From: Comamonas sp. GB3 AK4-5
GTDB taxonomy: Bacteria > Pseudomonadota > Gammaproteobacteria > Burkholderiales > Burkholderiaceae_C
Length of the DNA: 64,000 bases
Direction of reading: 5' to 3'
NCBI RefSeq assembly: GCF_041320665.1
Contig: NZ_CP166730.1
Span: forward strand, 2,170,001-2,234,000
The notes beneath the pieces were generated by a model that worked only from the letters and a program-made list of their open reading frames with translations, searched no databases and was not told where the DNA came from. This document shows, one piece after another, positions 56,269-63,858 of the stretch (position 1 is the stretch's first letter; each line of letters begins with the position of its first letter). The position numbers were made by a program, and so were the translations under genes.

Positions 56269-57123
56269 TTACTTGGAGGGCGTGCCGTTCAGGATCTGCA
56301 GCTCAGTGGCCGCGGCGATGGTGGCGCGCAGCTCCTTGACCGCGTGCTCGATGGTCTTGTGCGGGCGGATCAGCTCCAGCCACATGGTCAGCTGGCCGCC
56401 ATCGGCGATGCGATAGCGCAGGCGCACATCCACGCGGTACTTGTCGCCGTTCTCGAAAACAGGGATACCCAGGCTGAATTGCTCGGGCACGGCCAGCTGG
56501 CCCTGGCGTGCGCTGCCGGACACATCCTCGTCGTAGGTGAACTGCGTGCTGCCGTCGGCCAGGCGGATAGCGGACTTGAAGTCCACCTTCTTTTTGGCTT
56601 CCAGCGTGCGGCAGACCTCCAGCAGAGTGGAGCCGTCAGGGCTGCCCACTTCGCCCACGGGCGCGCCGGCAGCGTCCTTGTCGATGAACACGACATCGAT
56701 CAGGTTGTTTTCGATGAACTGGGCCAGCTCCACCTGGTTGACCTTCTTGCTGTCCATGCCGGTCCAGGCCTTCCACTCGGGGGCCAGGGGCGCGGCGTAG
56801 TGGGCGCGGTGGTCACCCCAGCCGGTGCCGGCGGCGGTGTGGTTGAACACTGCGGTGAAGGTGGGCGGCTCGATGGTGCTGAACATGCGGGTGTCTTCGC
56901 CCTTTTGGTCCTTGACCACGGCGATGAAGGACTCGGCATCGTTCAGCACTGTGGTGCCCTTCTTGCGGGCCGGCGCGGTCAGCAGGTGCTCCATGGTGTG
57001 GGCGCTGTAGCCTTCGGGCAGCAGCACCATGGGCACGCCGGCACCAACAAAGCGCAGGTCCTGGTGCGCAGCGGCCAGGGTGGCGAGGGTGGCGGCTTCG
57101 GTTTGAATGTCTTTCAGTTCCAC
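56269..57123 (-). CDS. DUF2303 family phage protein
   Basis: The 284-residue protein fits DUF2303: VGAGVPMVLLPEGYSAHTMEHLL, FNHTAAGTGWGDHRAHYAAPLAPEW, and RYRIADGGQLTMWLELIRPHK. The family occurs in the early region of phages and near recombination genes; the biochemical role is unknown. Confidence 0.85.
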   Translation of the reverse strand: MELKDIQTEAATLATLAAAHQDLRFVGAGVPMVLLPEGYSAHTMEHLLTAPARKKGTTVLNDAESFIAVVKDQKGEDTRMFSTIEPPTFTAVFNHTAAGTGWGDHRAHYAAPLAPEWKAWTGMDSKKVNQVELAQFIENNLIDVVFIDKDAAGAPVGEVGSPDGSTLLEVCRTLEAKKKVDFKSAIRLADGSTQFTYDEDVSGSARQGQLAVPEQFSLGIPVFENGDKYRVDVRLRYRIADGGQLTMWLELIRPHKTIEHAVKELRATIAAATELQILNGTPSK

Positions 57124-57166
57124 GGGGTTCTCCTATAGGTGTGGATGGGTCGGGTTGGAAACGGGA

Positions 57167-57580
57167 TCAGCCCACGGCGCGCAGCGGGGCGGCAGCGGTG
57201 GCCGGGGCCTGGCGCAGCGTTTGCTGCTGGGCGGTGGATTCCTGGTTGACATCGCGCACGCCGTCCAGCGTCTGCTGGCGCGGGTCGGAGCGCTGCAGGT
57301 TGTTGTCGGGGGTGGTGAACAGAATGGTCTTGCCCTTGGTGGGCGCGGGCAGCTTGGCCTTCACATCGGTTTCCAACTCCATCTGGCCGGCCTTGCCACC
57401 GATGGGTTTCATCTTGATGGTCAGGGTCAGCGAGCCGGCCTTGCCGGTTTCCGTGGTGGCGTGCACCAGGTCGTTCAGGGCTTCGGTGGCCTCTTCGCCC
57501 AGGAAGGGGACGCTGTTGGCCAGGAAATCAGCGAAGTCCTGGCGGTTGGCCTTGAGGGTGGGATTGATCAGCTTCGACAT
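57167..57580 (-). CDS. hypothetical phage early protein
   Basis: The 137-residue protein is beta-rich in the middle (GSLTLTIKMKPIGGKAGQMELETDVKAKLP) with a Gln/Ala-rich end. It precedes DUF2303 by 43 bases, and this pair is often seen together in phages. Function unknown. Confidence 0.65.
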   Translation of the reverse strand: MSKLINPTLKANRQDFADFLANSVPFLGEEATEALNDLVHATTETGKAGSLTLTIKMKPIGGKAGQMELETDVKAKLPAPTKGKTILFTTPDNNLQRSDPRQQTLDGVRDVNQESTAQQQTLRQAPATAAAPLRAVG

Positions 57581-57609
57581 TTCAAAGGGCTCCTTGGGTA
57601 AAAAGTGAT

Positions 57610-57699
57610 TCAGAAGGGCGCGCCGGCTACGAGGGCGGCAGCAGCCAGACTCAGGGCGCAGATGCCCGACCAGGTGAGGACATGGAACAAGGCTTTCAC
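57610..57699 (-). CDS. 29-residue membrane micro-protein
   Basis: The frame begins GTG at 57699 with AAGGAG eight bases upstream and overlaps the stop of the upstream gene (GTGA). The product VKALFHVLTWSGICALSLAA... is one hydrophobic helix. Coupling and ribosome site support it despite its size. Confidence 0.5.
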   Translation of the reverse strand: MKALFHVLTWSGICALSLAAAALVAGAPF

Positions 57700-57893
57700 A
57701 GCAGCTCCTTCAGGCACTCGGCGGTGGTGCTGTCCACCCACACGCCCACGAACCCGGGCGGACAGGCAGAGGCAGGTACAGCCATGGGCAGCACATCAGG
57801 CTCAGCAGTGGGGGTGAAGCTGGTGCCGGCCACGGCACTCAGGCCCAGGGCCAGCAGGGCTGCGATAGCCCAGGGGGTGATGCGGTTGAACAT
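57696..57893 (-). CDS. small exported or membrane-anchored phage protein
   Basis: The 65-residue protein starts MFNRITPWAIAALLALGLSAVAG, a signal-like helix, and carries two cysteines (SACPPGF and AECLKELL) that could pair outside the cytoplasm. It is coupled to the micro-protein that follows. Confidence 0.55.
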   Translation of the reverse strand: MFNRITPWAIAALLALGLSAVAGTSFTPTAEPDVLPMAVPASACPPGFVGVWVDSTTAECLKELL

Positions 57894-57905
57894 GGGGCAG
57901 TCCTT

Positions 57906-58049
57906 TCAGATTGCATCGGCGCTGAGCTCCAGCACCTGGGGTGATTCGGTGGCCAGCTGCTGGCGCAGCTCGTCGGGGGAGAGGCAGGGCGGCAGCTGGC
58001 GGGCGGGCGCGGTCGGCGGAAAAGGCAGGGGGCAGGGCAGGTAGGTCAT
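57906..58049 (-). CDS. 47-residue hypothetical phage protein
   Basis: The frame reads MTYLPCPLPFPPTAP... with a helical end LSPDELRQQLATESPQVLEL. It starts seven bases after the T tract of a hairpin-leader module. No further clue. Confidence 0.45.
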   Translation of the reverse strand: MTYLPCPLPFPPTAPARQLPPCLSPDELRQQLATESPQVLELSADAI

Positions 58050-58055
58050 GGGCAC

Positions 58056-58080
58056 AAAAAAGCCCGCTATGTGCGGGCTT
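58056..58080 (-). repeat. hairpin-leader module
   Basis: Stem AAGCCCGC/GCGGGCTT (58060-58067 with 58073-58080), then a T tract and the ATG at 58049 on the minus strand. Confidence 0.65.
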
Positions 58081-58237
58081 GAGTGGTGTCGGTGGTGGGC
58101 GGCGGACTGGTTGGAGGCTTGTCCTGGGCGCGCTGCTTTTGCTGCCCGCGGATAAGCCGCAATTCCTCTTGTTCGTCAGCCCAGGACTGGGGCTCGTAGA
58201 TGCGCTGCCCTCTGCAGCGTGCGTATGTGCGTTTCAT
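58067..58237 (-). CDS. 56-residue basic hypothetical phage protein
   Basis: MKRTYARCRGQRIYEPQSWAD... is basic at the start and Pro/Thr-rich at the end. Its end overlaps the next hairpin. First gene of the leftward early block. Not recognised. Confidence 0.45.
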   Translation of the reverse strand: MKRTYARCRGQRIYEPQSWADEQEELRLIRGQQKQRAQDKPPTSPPPTTDTTQART

Positions 58238-58257
58238 ATGTGGGCCTTGCAGTGGTG

Positions 58258-58284
58258 AAAAGAAAAAGCCCGCCGAAGCGAGCT
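58258..58284 (-). repeat. hairpin-leader module, imperfect
   Basis: AGCCCGC and GCGAGCT (58267-58273 with 58278-58284) pair with one mismatch, then TTTTTCTTTT on the minus strand and the ATG at 58237. Confidence 0.5.
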
Positions 58285-58357
58285 CGTGGGAGCAAAAACT
58301 CAATTGCGGTTCTGAATTCGTACACTGCACCATCCTCAGGCGGTGCTTGGATATGAA

Positions 58358-58921
58358 ATGACCAATAAGACTTTCGTCTCGCAGTTGAGTGCTGCTAATG
58401 CTCCGGTGGCCTCTGTAGTAAAGCTATTTCTTGAGGATGACGGAACACTGCCCGACATTTGCTTTAAGCGGCTGTCGATGGCGGAGGTCTCTGCGGTTTA
58501 CGAGTTGCTGCGAGGGTTCGCGCAGGATTTCGAGAGCTCCCCTTATTGGTCTGTATCCGACCAGGCAGACCGTCGAGTACTGGCAACCGAGAGCGCGTCG
58601 GAAGTTCTCGCCCAAGCAGAGGCGAAGTTTTTTCACATCGTGCTTTTGGGTGTCAAGTCTCCATCCGGTCTATCGGTTCCAGCGCTTGGTGTTTGCGTTC
58701 TGGAAGATCAGATCAGCATCGATTACCGGGCTGGCCATGAGTGGGGCATGGGTTGCGTCCACGGGCTATTTGAAATCGTTTGCGCCGCTCTGCAGCTTTG
58801 TGCAACACCTGTGGTTGCCCATGAAGGCAATTGCAACGACCCAGATGGGGCTCTGCTGCGGCGCGCTTTAGATGGCTTCAAGAAGGCTGGATCACGTACT
58901 GACAGCAATCCAGCTGGATAA
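58358..58921 (+). CDS. hypothetical protein, possible cargo gene
   Basis: This 187-residue soluble protein lies opposite to the leftward block. Segments such as LSMAEVSAVYELLRGFAQDFESSPYWSV and LLGVKSPSGLSVPALGVCVLEDQISIDYRAGHEW suggest an alpha/beta fold. No family is recognised. A GTG at 58343 is an alternative start. Confidence 0.6.
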   Translation: MTNKTFVSQLSAANAPVASVVKLFLEDDGTLPDICFKRLSMAEVSAVYELLRGFAQDFESSPYWSVSDQADRRVLATESASEVLAQAEAKFFHIVLLGVKSPSGLSVPALGVCVLEDQISIDYRAGHEWGMGCVHGLFEIVCAALQLCATPVVAHEGNCNDPDGALLRRALDGFKKAGSRTDSNPAG

Positions 58922-59727
58922 AAAGCCGGTGCCTTACGGCTGCCTGGGGAAGGAGTTAGAGAGGGAGGGAGGAGCCTCCCAGGCCCGGCTGGAAATCAAA
59001 CCGCAGCACCCTGGTGCAAGGCGCTCTGGTTTGTGCCGTATCGCGTGACGGCTGGCACTGCAGGTTCTTACGGTCGCTGCAGACCTCCACCCCCGGCCTG
59101 GAGAGACGCAGACCTCGGCGGCTGCTCAGCTACGGGATTCCTTCGCTGCTCTCGTCATTGGCTTGATCGCCACCACTGCCTCCCTGGCTCTCGCTGGGGT
59201 GCAGTGGTGTGGTGCGATGGGATTAATTAAACATCACGTTTAAAACTATGTCAAACAAATTGTTTAAACAAGATGATGAAGAAGCGAACGGCTAGAAGTG
59301 CACCGCCGCAAAAAAAGCCCGCTGCTGCGGGCTGATTGGCCCCGGGGAGGTGGCCATGGGATGTGCGTGCTGGGTCGACAGCGTGGCCAAAAAAAGAAAC
59401 CCCGACATGCGGGGTCAACCACCAGAGGGTGGAGCGATAGGAGACGATCCCAGTATGGCCAGGCAGGACCTGGCAGCGCTTCCCGCTTAGCGCGCGAGGC
59501 TGTAGGAGCAAGTCTCGACAGACGGTCCAGGCAAAAAGAAGCCCCGTTGGTGCGGGGCTGCCTCCAGGGGAGATGGGGTTGTGGAGGCAGGGCCAGTGTG
59601 GGGCTGCTGATGCTGGCCGTGGTCACCGTCAGGCGCAGACAAGCGCGGGAGTGGATGCGCGGTGCCAGGGCATGAAAAAGCCCGCTCGGTGGCGGGCTTA
59701 GGGCATTTTTTCATCAAGAAATTCTAG
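58922..59727. other. 806-base region with four hairpins and operator sites
   Basis: No confident gene is seen. Terminator-shaped hairpins oriented for minus-strand transcription lie at 59316-59333 (AGCCCGC/GCGGGCT), 59399-59415 (ACCCCG/CGGGGT), 59540-59559 (AGCCCCG/CGGGGCT) and 59678-59699 (AAGCCCGC/GCGGGCTT), each followed by T runs. Small frames between them, such as MATSPGPISPQQR at 59356, lack ribosome sites. An OL-like operator cluster is at 59227-59271. Confidence 0.5.
59227..59271. promoter_or_regulatory. OL-like operator cluster
   Basis: TTAAAC-ATCAC-GTTTAA (59227-59243), GTCAAAC (59250-59256) and the palindrome TTGTTTAAACAA (59260-59271). The same 12-base palindrome and related sites lie in front of the repressor gene at 62059-62111, so the same repressor probably binds both. 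Confidence 0.65.
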
Positions 59728-60291
59728 TTATGAATTAGATCTCTGATGCATTTCATACCAAGTTGCAGTTCTAAAAAGATGCATTGTTGCCGCCAATATT
59801 GACGTCATTGAGTATAGAAATATTAAAAAGCCAAGCCCCCAGAAAAACAAAGTCATAAAATTAATAATAGGAATTATTGAGGCATCCCATGAATATGTAA
59901 AGTTTAGAGATTTTGATATTAATGCAAAAAAGAAGGCAAATATTTGTATAACTATGAAATGAACGAATGTGGAGCACAACTCTACATATAGACTTGAACC
60001 CGAGCTATTTGAATCCTCATCGTCATCATCGTCGTCAGAGTTGTCGATAAGCATCTCTCTAAATTTGTCATCTCCGAAGGCTAAAAAAACAGCAAATCCA
60101 CCCAGAGTAAAGCCTAACAAGTTGGGCAGAACAGATATAGATATGTCCCACCAATTGGCATTACTCCAGATTTTATAAGTAAAAACTAGCAGTATTAAAG
60201 CTAGATGCAAGTATGGCGATTTTATAAGAGCTGAAAACCCACCATAGGCACACCAATACTTACTAAATATTCTTGACATGCCTTTATACAT
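59728..60291 (-). CDS. four-helix membrane protein in the RexB position
   Basis: The 187-residue protein has four predicted transmembrane helices (about 27-45, 50-72, 108-128 and 139-172) and a strongly acidic loop DDDDDDED near 84-92. It starts one base after the stop of the DUF4747 gene. AT-rich, unlike the surrounding prophage. Gene order repressor - soluble protein - membrane protein on one strand equals cI-rexA-rexB of lambda; no sequence similarity to RexB is claimed. Confidence 0.7.
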   Translation of the reverse strand: MYKGMSRIFSKYWCAYGGFSALIKSPYLHLALILLVFTYKIWSNANWWDISISVLPNLLGFTLGGFAVFLAFGDDKFREMLIDNSDDDDDDEDSNSSGSSLYVELCSTFVHFIVIQIFAFFFALISKSLNFTYSWDASIIPIINFMTLFFWGLGFLIFLYSMTSILAATMHLFRTATWYEMHQRSNS

Positions 60292-60292
60292 T

Positions 60293-61162
60293 TTAATTTA
60301 TCCTTCCGCGAGAAACTCTTAATAGAACATCGCTAGATAATTCAACCCCGGAGTTAACAGTATAAGGCGTATCCATTGGTTTGTCTTTAGTGGATTCTTC
60401 AATACGCTTGCCTTGGTTATCTAAGCCATATCCGATCACTTTGCCATTCGATGCAGCCACTTGAGCTAGCAGCCTTGTCTCCTCGTCGGGCTCGAGCGAT
60501 TTACCTGGAAGTGCAATAAGCGCAGTCTCGATTCTTTTTGCGTTTTGTTTTTCTAGTTTTTTTAAGAATTTTCGTTCCTGAGCTTCGAAATCGTCAGGGT
60601 TAGGCCGCGCTAATGTGATTTCAATTTTTTTGAGCGTGGGGATGCTGAAGATTTCTTCAATGCTTTCTCTTTCAGGAATCGCAGTGACCGTCACTGCGGG
60701 AAATTTCCCTTTTTCGCATGCCAAATCAAAAAGTTGTTGAAAGAATTTTTCTGCAAATTGTGGTGATAGGGTGTTTTTTCTATCTTTATTAATAAAGAAA
60801 AGCTTGTGATTATGCGGATGGAAAACAAATTCAATAATTTTTAAGTTTGGCCTTAGTTCGCTCGGAATGTTAATATTACTTGTCTCCTCCTCTGTTGCTG
60901 GTTCATTTTTTATTGTGTTAAACCATTGGGCTGTCTCATCAATGTTGAGGAATTTATAAATATCTCCTGAAATGTAATCCCCAGATTTTTTATAAGTCTT
61001 AAAATCCATCGGGCCAAGAATAGCCGCTTCATCACCTCTTAAAATAATTGGTGTCCTAATGCTCTTGGCTTGACGGAATAGCTCAATGTACCTCTCGGGA
61101 GAGTGTGGACTCTCCATTGCAATATTAATTTGTGAAATTCTGATTGTTCTAATCTCTCGCAT
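60293..61162 (-). CDS. DUF4747-like protein in the RexA position
   Basis: The 289-residue soluble protein starts MREIRTIRISQINIAMESPHSPERYIELF after GGAGG and resembles DUF4747. Further parts: ILRGDEAAILGPMDFKTYKKSGDYISGDIYKF, IIEFVFHPHNHKLFFINKD and a C-terminal ETALIALPGKSLEPDEETRLLAQVAASNGKVIGYG. AT-rich codons set it apart. It is followed by a membrane protein one base away. I infer a sensor or effector pair for exclusion of other phages. Confidence 0.7.
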   Translation of the reverse strand: MREIRTIRISQINIAMESPHSPERYIELFRQAKSIRTPIILRGDEAAILGPMDFKTYKKSGDYISGDIYKFLNIDETAQWFNTIKNEPATEEETSNINIPSELRPNLKIIEFVFHPHNHKLFFINKDRKNTLSPQFAEKFFQQLFDLACEKGKFPAVTVTAIPERESIEEIFSIPTLKKIEITLARPNPDDFEAQERKFLKKLEKQNAKRIETALIALPGKSLEPDEETRLLAQVAASNGKVIGYGLDNQGKRIEESTKDKPMDTPYTVNSGVELSSDVLLRVSRGRIN

Positions 61163-61353
61163 TACATCTCCCTCCAAAAATTTATATTTAAGTCGAATCT
61201 AGATTTTTTATCTGCTCCAGGACCAGATCACGTCAAGCTACCGGATCGAATGCTGCCTCATCAGCTTTAGCGCCCTAAACAGGGCTGAGCGAAAGCACTG
61301 CCTCTCAAAACACCATCGAGTCCGGCCCCACGGAGCAGACACTCGGGAGATGC

Positions 61354-62046
61354 TCATAGCTTTTGGCCGTTCCAGGCCCAAACCACACGGCCCAGCACCC
61401 GCACCTCGTGATCCCCGTTCAGTTCATCCACGGTCTTGATCGTTGGGTTGTCAGAGCTAACCTCCAGCGTGCCAGACATACGCATGCGCACGCGTTTGAT
61501 GTAGGTCTTGCCATGCACCTCCAGCACATACACGCCTTCATGGCTGGCTGGATCGCGTGAACCAGAGTCCACCAAAAGCACGTCTCCATCGCTGAATGTG
61601 GGCGCCATGCTTTCGCCGTGGGCGTGGATGAACTTCAGCTCACGGATGTTCCCCGGCTTGATGTACTGATTTATCCAGTGCGATGACAGCGATAGGTCGC
61701 CTACCACGTAGTCAGCATCGAGCACTTCGTTGCCAGGCCCCATGCTCCCGCTGTTGGCTAAAAGGGGGATGCGGACCATGTTTGGCATTTGAGCCGGCAG
61801 CAGACCTTCGGGAGTAATGGCCATCGCGACGCCCGTCGCCATCTCGCCTTCACCAGTCATTAGCCAGTTGGCGCGAACACCCAGCACTTCTTCGGCCTTC
61901 ATGGCTCCAGATCGCGAGACGCCGCGCGTCTCCCAGTTCTTTACTGTCTGCGGAGACTCATTGAGTAAGCGGGCGACAGCTGACTGACCGGACACGTCGC
62001 GGAGTTGTCGGGCGGCTTGGTAGAGGCGTTCTGCAGATACATGCAT
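61354..62046 (-). CDS. CI/LexA-type prophage repressor with S24 domain
   Basis: The 230-residue protein has an N-terminal HTH (about 20-62, SAVARLLNESPQTVKNWETRGVS) and a C-terminal S24 peptidase domain with S146 in HAHGESMAPTFSDGD and K184 in GKTYIKRV as the self-cleavage dyad. RecA-stimulated cleavage would induce the prophage. The gene is divergent from a Cro-like gene with operator palindromes between. A cleavage site is not obvious, but the linker around residues 85-105 contains small residues. Confidence 0.92.
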   Translation of the reverse strand: MHVSAERLYQAARQLRDVSGQSAVARLLNESPQTVKNWETRGVSRSGAMKAEEVLGVRANWLMTGEGEMATGVAMAITPEGLLPAQMPNMVRIPLLANSGSMGPGNEVLDADYVVGDLSLSSHWINQYIKPGNIRELKFIHAHGESMAPTFSDGDVLLVDSGSRDPASHEGVYVLEVHGKTYIKRVRMRMSGTLEVSSDNPTIKTVDELNGDHEVRVLGRVVWAWNGQKL

Positions 62047-62058
62047 CAGTGAATTTTC

Positions 62059-62111
62059 TGTTTAGTAAACAAGGTGTTGTTAAACGCTTCGTTTGACTTT
62101 TGTTTAAACAA
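62059..62111. promoter_or_regulatory. OR-like operator cluster between repressor and Cro-like genes
   Basis: Three sites: TGTTTAGTAAACA (62059-62071), the imperfect repeat GTTAAAC-GCTTC-GTTTGAC (62079-62097) and TTGTTTAAACAA (62100-62111). Spacing of about 20 bases centre to centre fits three repressor sites. Confidence 0.7.
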
Positions 62112-62127
62112 TGTGTTTAATTTGCGT

Positions 62128-62340
62128 ATGCATCAAGACGCAGAACTCATTTCCCACATGGGCGGCGCCACCAAGTTGGCCGTGCGCCTTGGCTATGACC
62201 TGAAAGAGGGCGGCGTTCAGCGCGTCCAGAACTGGAAGAGCCGCGGCATACCTCCGGCGGTTGAGCGTGACAACCCATGGATCACGCGCATCCGCCGAGC
62301 CGTTTCGCGGCAGGCAGCGGCCCAACCCAAGGAGGCCTGA
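62128..62340 (+). CDS. Cro-like regulator
   Basis: The 70-residue protein with an HTH of the Cro/YdaS type: ELISHMGGATKLAVRLGYDLKEGGVQRVQNWKSRGIPPAV. It lies directly across the operator region from the repressor. Its stop touches the next start (TGAATG). Confidence 0.78.
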   Translation: MHQDAELISHMGGATKLAVRLGYDLKEGGVQRVQNWKSRGIPPAVERDNPWITRIRRAVSRQAAAQPKEA

Positions 62341-62523
62341 ATGAACGCCTTCCTCTGGACGTTTCTGATTCTGGAATCCCTGAGTGTGGCCGGGCGACTG
62401 ATGTGGCTCGCAACAGGGCGTTTCCCCAAGAGGACGCCGGCTCAAGCTGCGGTTGATTCCGTGGCCGGAGCGCTCTTTTGTGCCTGGGCTGCTTGCCTGT
62501 TGATGGAGTTGAGTCATGTCTGA
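62341..62523 (+). CDS. small membrane phage protein
   Basis: The 60-residue protein has two hydrophobic helices (about 4-24 and 38-56). It starts right after the Cro-like stop and overlaps the next gene by eight bases. Function unknown. Confidence 0.55.
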   Translation: MNAFLWTFLILESLSVAGRLMWLATGRFPKRTPAQAAVDSVAGALFCAWAACLLMELSHV

Positions 62524-62821
62524 AGTTTCCGAGACTGCGCACGAAAGGTCACGAAAGGCGCACAGCCTGGTCTTGCAGGGCATGAAAGAGGTCAAGCAGA
62601 CCGCCATTGCCGCAGCGATGGGTGTGTCTGAGGCCACGGTCAGCCGCATCAAGAACGATGACCTGGAGGCTTCTATCCAGTTTCTGTACCACGCGGGCTG
62701 GAAGGTGGTGCCGCAGGACCACCGCTGCATTCCCGAGGTGCAGGCCCGCGCCTGGTTTGACTCGCATCAGCGCGAGGTTGAGCGCATGCGCCAGACCGAA
62801 CAGCTGTGGCCGGAGGAGTGA
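62516..62821 (+). CDS. CII-like transcriptional activator
   Basis: The 101-residue protein has a CII-type HTH: MKEVKQTAIAAAMGVSEATVSRIKNDDLEASIQFLYHAGWKVVP. In lambda, CII activates repressor and integrase promoters and decides for lysogeny. Position after Cro fits. Confidence 0.78.
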   Translation: MSEVSETAHERSRKAHSLVLQGMKEVKQTAIAAAMGVSEATVSRIKNDDLEASIQFLYHAGWKVVPQDHRCIPEVQARAWFDSHQREVERMRQTEQLWPEE

Positions 62822-62824
62822 CCC

Positions 62825-62998
62825 ATGCAGCGCAATGCATTTCATCTGCCGGTGAGCACCTTCGCACGAGAGCTGCAACGCAACCGCGACAGCAAGCCCA
62901 AGCGCAAGAGCCCGGCATCGCAATTTCACATCACCGGTGGCAATCAAGGCCGCCAGGACATGGTGCGCTTGACCGCGCTGAAGAAGACATCGATATGA
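62825..62998 (+). CDS. 57-residue hypothetical phage protein
   Basis: MQRNAFHLPVSTFARELQRNRDSKPKRKSP... is basic. It starts three bases after the CII-like stop and overlaps the replication gene start by ATGA, so it belongs to the rightward early operon. Confidence 0.55.
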   Translation: MQRNAFHLPVSTFARELQRNRDSKPKRKSPASQFHITGGNQGRQDMVRLTALKKTSI

Positions 62999-63858
62999 GC
63001 AAACAACTCCCTTGGTTCCGCGTCTACACGCGGATGGTTGACGACGACAAGCTCAAGCTCTTGGCTTTTGAGGACCGCTGGCACTTCGTGGCCTTGCTGT
63101 GCCTGAAGGGCGAGGGCTTGCTGGACAAGGGTGATGCCCCCGGCCTGCTGATGCGCAAGATCGCCGTGAAGATGGGTCTGGACGTTCGCACGCTGGAGGA
63201 GGTGGCGCGCCGCCTGGCCGAAGTGGGGCTGGTGGACCAGACCTCGCTGCAGCCCACCAAGTGGGATGGCCTGCAGATGCGCAGCGACAACGACCCCACG
63301 GCCGCAGACCGCAAGAAGCGTCAACGCGAGCGCGCAAAGACCGCCAAACCCGCGCCGGGCAACGATGTCACGGACGATCACGGACAAGACACGGACGCGT
63401 CACGCGTGACGGGTACGAATGTCACGCGTACAGATACAGATACAGACTTAGATAAAGAACCCCAAGTAGATACACCAGAGGTAGAACAAGATTCTGTTGG
63501 TTCGCCACAGCCCGGCGATGCACCGGCAGCTGCTGCGCCTGCGGCTTCGCCAACCGACAAAGCCAAGGGCACCAGACTGCCGAAAGACTGGGTGCTGCTC
63601 AAGAGCTGGGGAGACTGGGCCCTGAAGGAGCGCCAAGACCTGACGGCTGAGGACGTGCGCCGCGAGGCTGCGTGCTTCCGAGACCACTGGGTGGGAAAGG
63701 CTGGCGCTGATGCCCGCAAAGCGGACTGGGAGGCGACCTGGCGCAACTGGATTCGCCGCGTGGATCGCCGCAAGGCTGCTGGCGCTGGTGCATCCGCCCA
63801 GGGTGCGGGCAAGTTTGCCGGTGCAGCTGCAGCCATTTACGACGGGGTGGAGCTGTGA
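62995..63858 (+). CDS. phage replication protein (O/DnaT-like)
   Basis: The 287-residue protein begins MSKQLPWFRVYTRMVDDDKLKLLAFEDRWHFVALLCLKG, typical of phage replisome organisers with a winged-helix domain (to about 100). A Thr/Asp/Ala-rich linker (105-180) follows, then a C-terminal domain LPKDWVLLKSWGDWALKERQDLTAEDVRREAACFRDHWVGK..ADARKADWEATWRNWIRR, which is like DnaT or the helicase-loading part of phage O proteins. The gene carries a repeat-rich AT-richer segment that may be the origin. Confidence 0.82.
   Translation: MSKQLPWFRVYTRMVDDDKLKLLAFEDRWHFVALLCLKGEGLLDKGDAPGLLMRKIAVKMGLDVRTLEEVARRLAEVGLVDQTSLQPTKWDGLQMRSDNDPTAADRKKRQRERAKTAKPAPGNDVTDDHGQDTDASRVTGTNVTRTDTDTDLDKEPQVDTPEVEQDSVGSPQPGDAPAAAAPAASPTDKAKGTRLPKDWVLLKSWGDWALKERQDLTAEDVRREAACFRDHWVGKAGADARKADWEATWRNWIRRVDRRKAAGAGASAQGAGKFAGAAAAIYDGVEL
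63375..63500. other. candidate prophage replication origin inside the replication gene
   Basis: TCACGGAC recurs (near 63368 and 63377, with ACACGGAC near 63389), then CGTCACGCGTGACG, TGTCACGCGT and a GATACA triplet repeat, followed by an AT-richer stretch within a GC-rich gene. Lambda keeps its origin in gene O in the same way. No experiment supports it here. Confidence 0.4.

Noticed and set aside
59251..59626. Two overlapping minus-strand frames of 86 and 120 codons
   Set aside because: They cross several hairpins and the operator cluster, and have no ribosome site; treated as non-coding.
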